DNA of 64,000 bases from Heliocidaris tuberculata (lineage: Eukaryota; Echinodermata; Echinoidea; Camarodonta; Echinometridae). The notes under the pieces were generated by a model. It was not told where the DNA came from and made no database searches. It was given only the letters and a program-made list of their open reading frames with translations. Made by a program: the position numbers and the translations under genes. The stretch is from assembly GCA_025618425.1 (NCBI GenBank), contig CM046832.1, forward strand, positions 57,153,993 to 57,217,992, read 5' to 3'. Below, one piece after another: positions 62,813 through 64,000 of the stretch. The stretch's first letter is position 1. Each line of letters opens with the position of its first letter.

Positions 62813-63807
62813 AAAGGGGAATAAACTCTTTCATAGATAATTGGTCTGCATGAAAGCAGAAGAAATATGTTAGAGAAATTTTAAGATAAATCGAACAAAG
62901 AAAAAAGGTATGAATTTCCGAAAATTTAGATCACTAATGATGTGGAGATCCTCGCATTGGCAATGCAGTCAAGATGTGTGATGTCATGCATGGAGATCGA
63001 GCTTTCTCTTTTGTTTTGTATACAAATTACTCAAAATATCCCTTTTCTCAACTCTTCTTCTTATGATGAAACAGACATATCTGTCATGGGAGGACATGTA
63101 AAAATATGTTAATGTATCAGGGACTAAAAGCCTATTCTATCATTAAAATGGACAAAGGCAGTTACTTGTTATAATTTTCTTGTACACACCAAATGGGAGA
63201 GTTCTTTGTGTATGACATCACACATCTTGACCGCATTGCCAATAGGAGATTCCCCATTATCATTAGTGATCTCAGCTTTTTCAACATCCATAATTTTCTT
63301 ATTATATAATTTGCCTCAAATTTTAAATAGGTTGAGTTTTGGGAAAGGTGAAAAATAATTTGTGAGCTTTCTCATTCCTTTTATGTCAGTGCAGAAGAAA
63401 ATCATAGTAGAAATGTCTCCTGAAAAGGATTGCTCTTCAAATGCCTTCATATTTGATATATGATGAGAAATAGCTCAAAGGTTCGGGCTGAACATTCATG
63501 TCACACGTGCGTGCAGTCCAATATACTCATTTCCGTGTGCAGTGCACGTGCTTTTCAGCGAGATTGGGTCAATTTCTCATCATTTTGATGATTCCAAAAC
63601 CTCACATTATACACTAATTCTTATGTAGACATAATCAACCTTTCCCAATTGCTTTGAGACAGTTTCTTTCAAAATGTAATCGCATGACCAGAACTCAACT
63701 TTATCTTCAAACTTTTACTATTCTGCTTCTGAGATTTTGCTGCTAATACCAAGGAGTTCCAAACAGATACTGACTCCAAGCCTCCATTACGGGTTGATTC
63801 CCCTTTT
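62813..63807. mobile_element. Palindromic MITE, AAAGGGGAAT ends, interrupted copy
   Basis: It starts AAAGGGGAATAAACTC and ends GGGTTGATTCCCCTTTT. Interior arms around TCACTAATGATGTGGAGATC and its inverse (GGAGATTCCCCATTATCATTAGTGA), and AGTCAAGATGTGTGATGTCATG and its inverse (CATGACATCACACATCTTGACC-like), are clear. A second element is inserted near its right arm at 63330-63704. Confidence 0.7.
63330..63704. mobile_element. GTTGAGTTCTGG MITE, copy 2, nested
   Basis: It starts GGTTGAGTTTTGGGAAAGGTGAAAAAT and ends GCATGACCAGAACTCAACTTT. It is the inverted relative of 39875-40200 (shared AAAGGATTGCTCTTCAAAT). It contains CGTGCG-rich stretches absent in copy 1. Confidence 0.7.
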
Positions 63808-64000
63808 AGTGTTTGTCATGACTATGAACAGAATTATCTATGTATGATGCATCTTTCTCACAATGAATACATCATGCTTCATAGTGGTCCTAATGCACAC
63901 TCATTCAGTTTAAATGATTACAGACTCATTACATATACAAACCCATTTGCCCACAGCAACCAAACCTCGCATCATTGCAGATCAAGTTTGACAATTTTAG
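63808..64000. other. Window end, SH3 gene intron 5
   Basis: A TTGCAG at 63975-63980 could be an acceptor, but the following 20 bases give a stop in the required phase. No exon is called. Confidence 0.5.

Noticed and set aside
63981..64000. Possible exon start after TTGCAG at the window end
   Set aside because: Both the phase from exon 5 and the phase from the candidate 25-base exon give a TGA within three codons. Only 20 bases are visible.

Overview
The window is eukaryotic genomic DNA from an AT-rich, intron-rich invertebrate that is dense in MITEs. Phase-consistent split genes, many inverted-repeat elements, a DIRS retrotransposon and hAT- and TTAA-type MITEs fit a marine deuterostome. An echinoderm, probably a sea urchin, is my best inference, but no single sequence proves it. 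There is one assembly gap of exactly 500 N (27595-28094).

Region 1 (about 2.1-27.4 kb, minus strand) is one large adhesion GPCR gene. I resolved 22 coding exons by splice signals and reading phase. In protein order they encode a repeated cysteine-bearing module (part lost toward the gap), a Pro/Thr linker, an LDLa repeat, a second copy of the module, an Ig domain, a third copy with a polybasic RRRR site, a second Ig domain, a SEA domain, a HormR-like domain, a GAIN domain with GPS, and a full 7TM domain. About 1,660 codons are visible. The 5' end is missing and may lie in or beyond the gap. Three ectodomain exons (22291-22500, 24632-24917, 25771-26138) are each one base short of an open frame. 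The 7TM, GPS, GAIN, HormR, SEA and second Ig exons are intact.

Inside the intron between the TM4 and TM5 exons sits a nearly complete DIRS-type tyrosine-recombinase retrotransposon (about 2.89-8.10 kb, plus strand). It has a gag-like ORF, RT/RNase H, a tyrosine recombinase, inverted terminal repeats and a clear internal complementary region. Its gag-like and RT/RNase H frames are each broken once; its recombinase ORF is intact. Other introns hold a decayed LINE (11.44-12.35 kb), hAT-like MITEs with 8-bp target duplications, G-rich tracts and minisatellites.

Region 2 (27.4-31.0 kb) is the repeat-rich interval between the two genes, which point away from each other.

Region 3 (31.0 kb to the window end, plus strand) is a gene starting with a complete N-terminal SH3 domain in one exon. 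Phase-consistent exons follow at 32234, 42751, 58854 and 59329, and the gene runs off the window. A Ser/Pro-rich linker follows the SH3. The layout resembles SH3-WW-PH-RhoGAP proteins (ARHGAP9/12/27 type), but the diagnostic domains lie outside the window. Its introns, 10.5 and 16 kb, are packed with palindromic MITEs, including at least seven copies of a roughly 75-base hairpin, a 396-bp near-perfect palindrome, and two TTAA elements that share one TTAA.

No prokaryotic features (operons, CRISPR, Shine-Dalgarno sites) were seen, and no tRNA or rRNA gene was recognised by eye.
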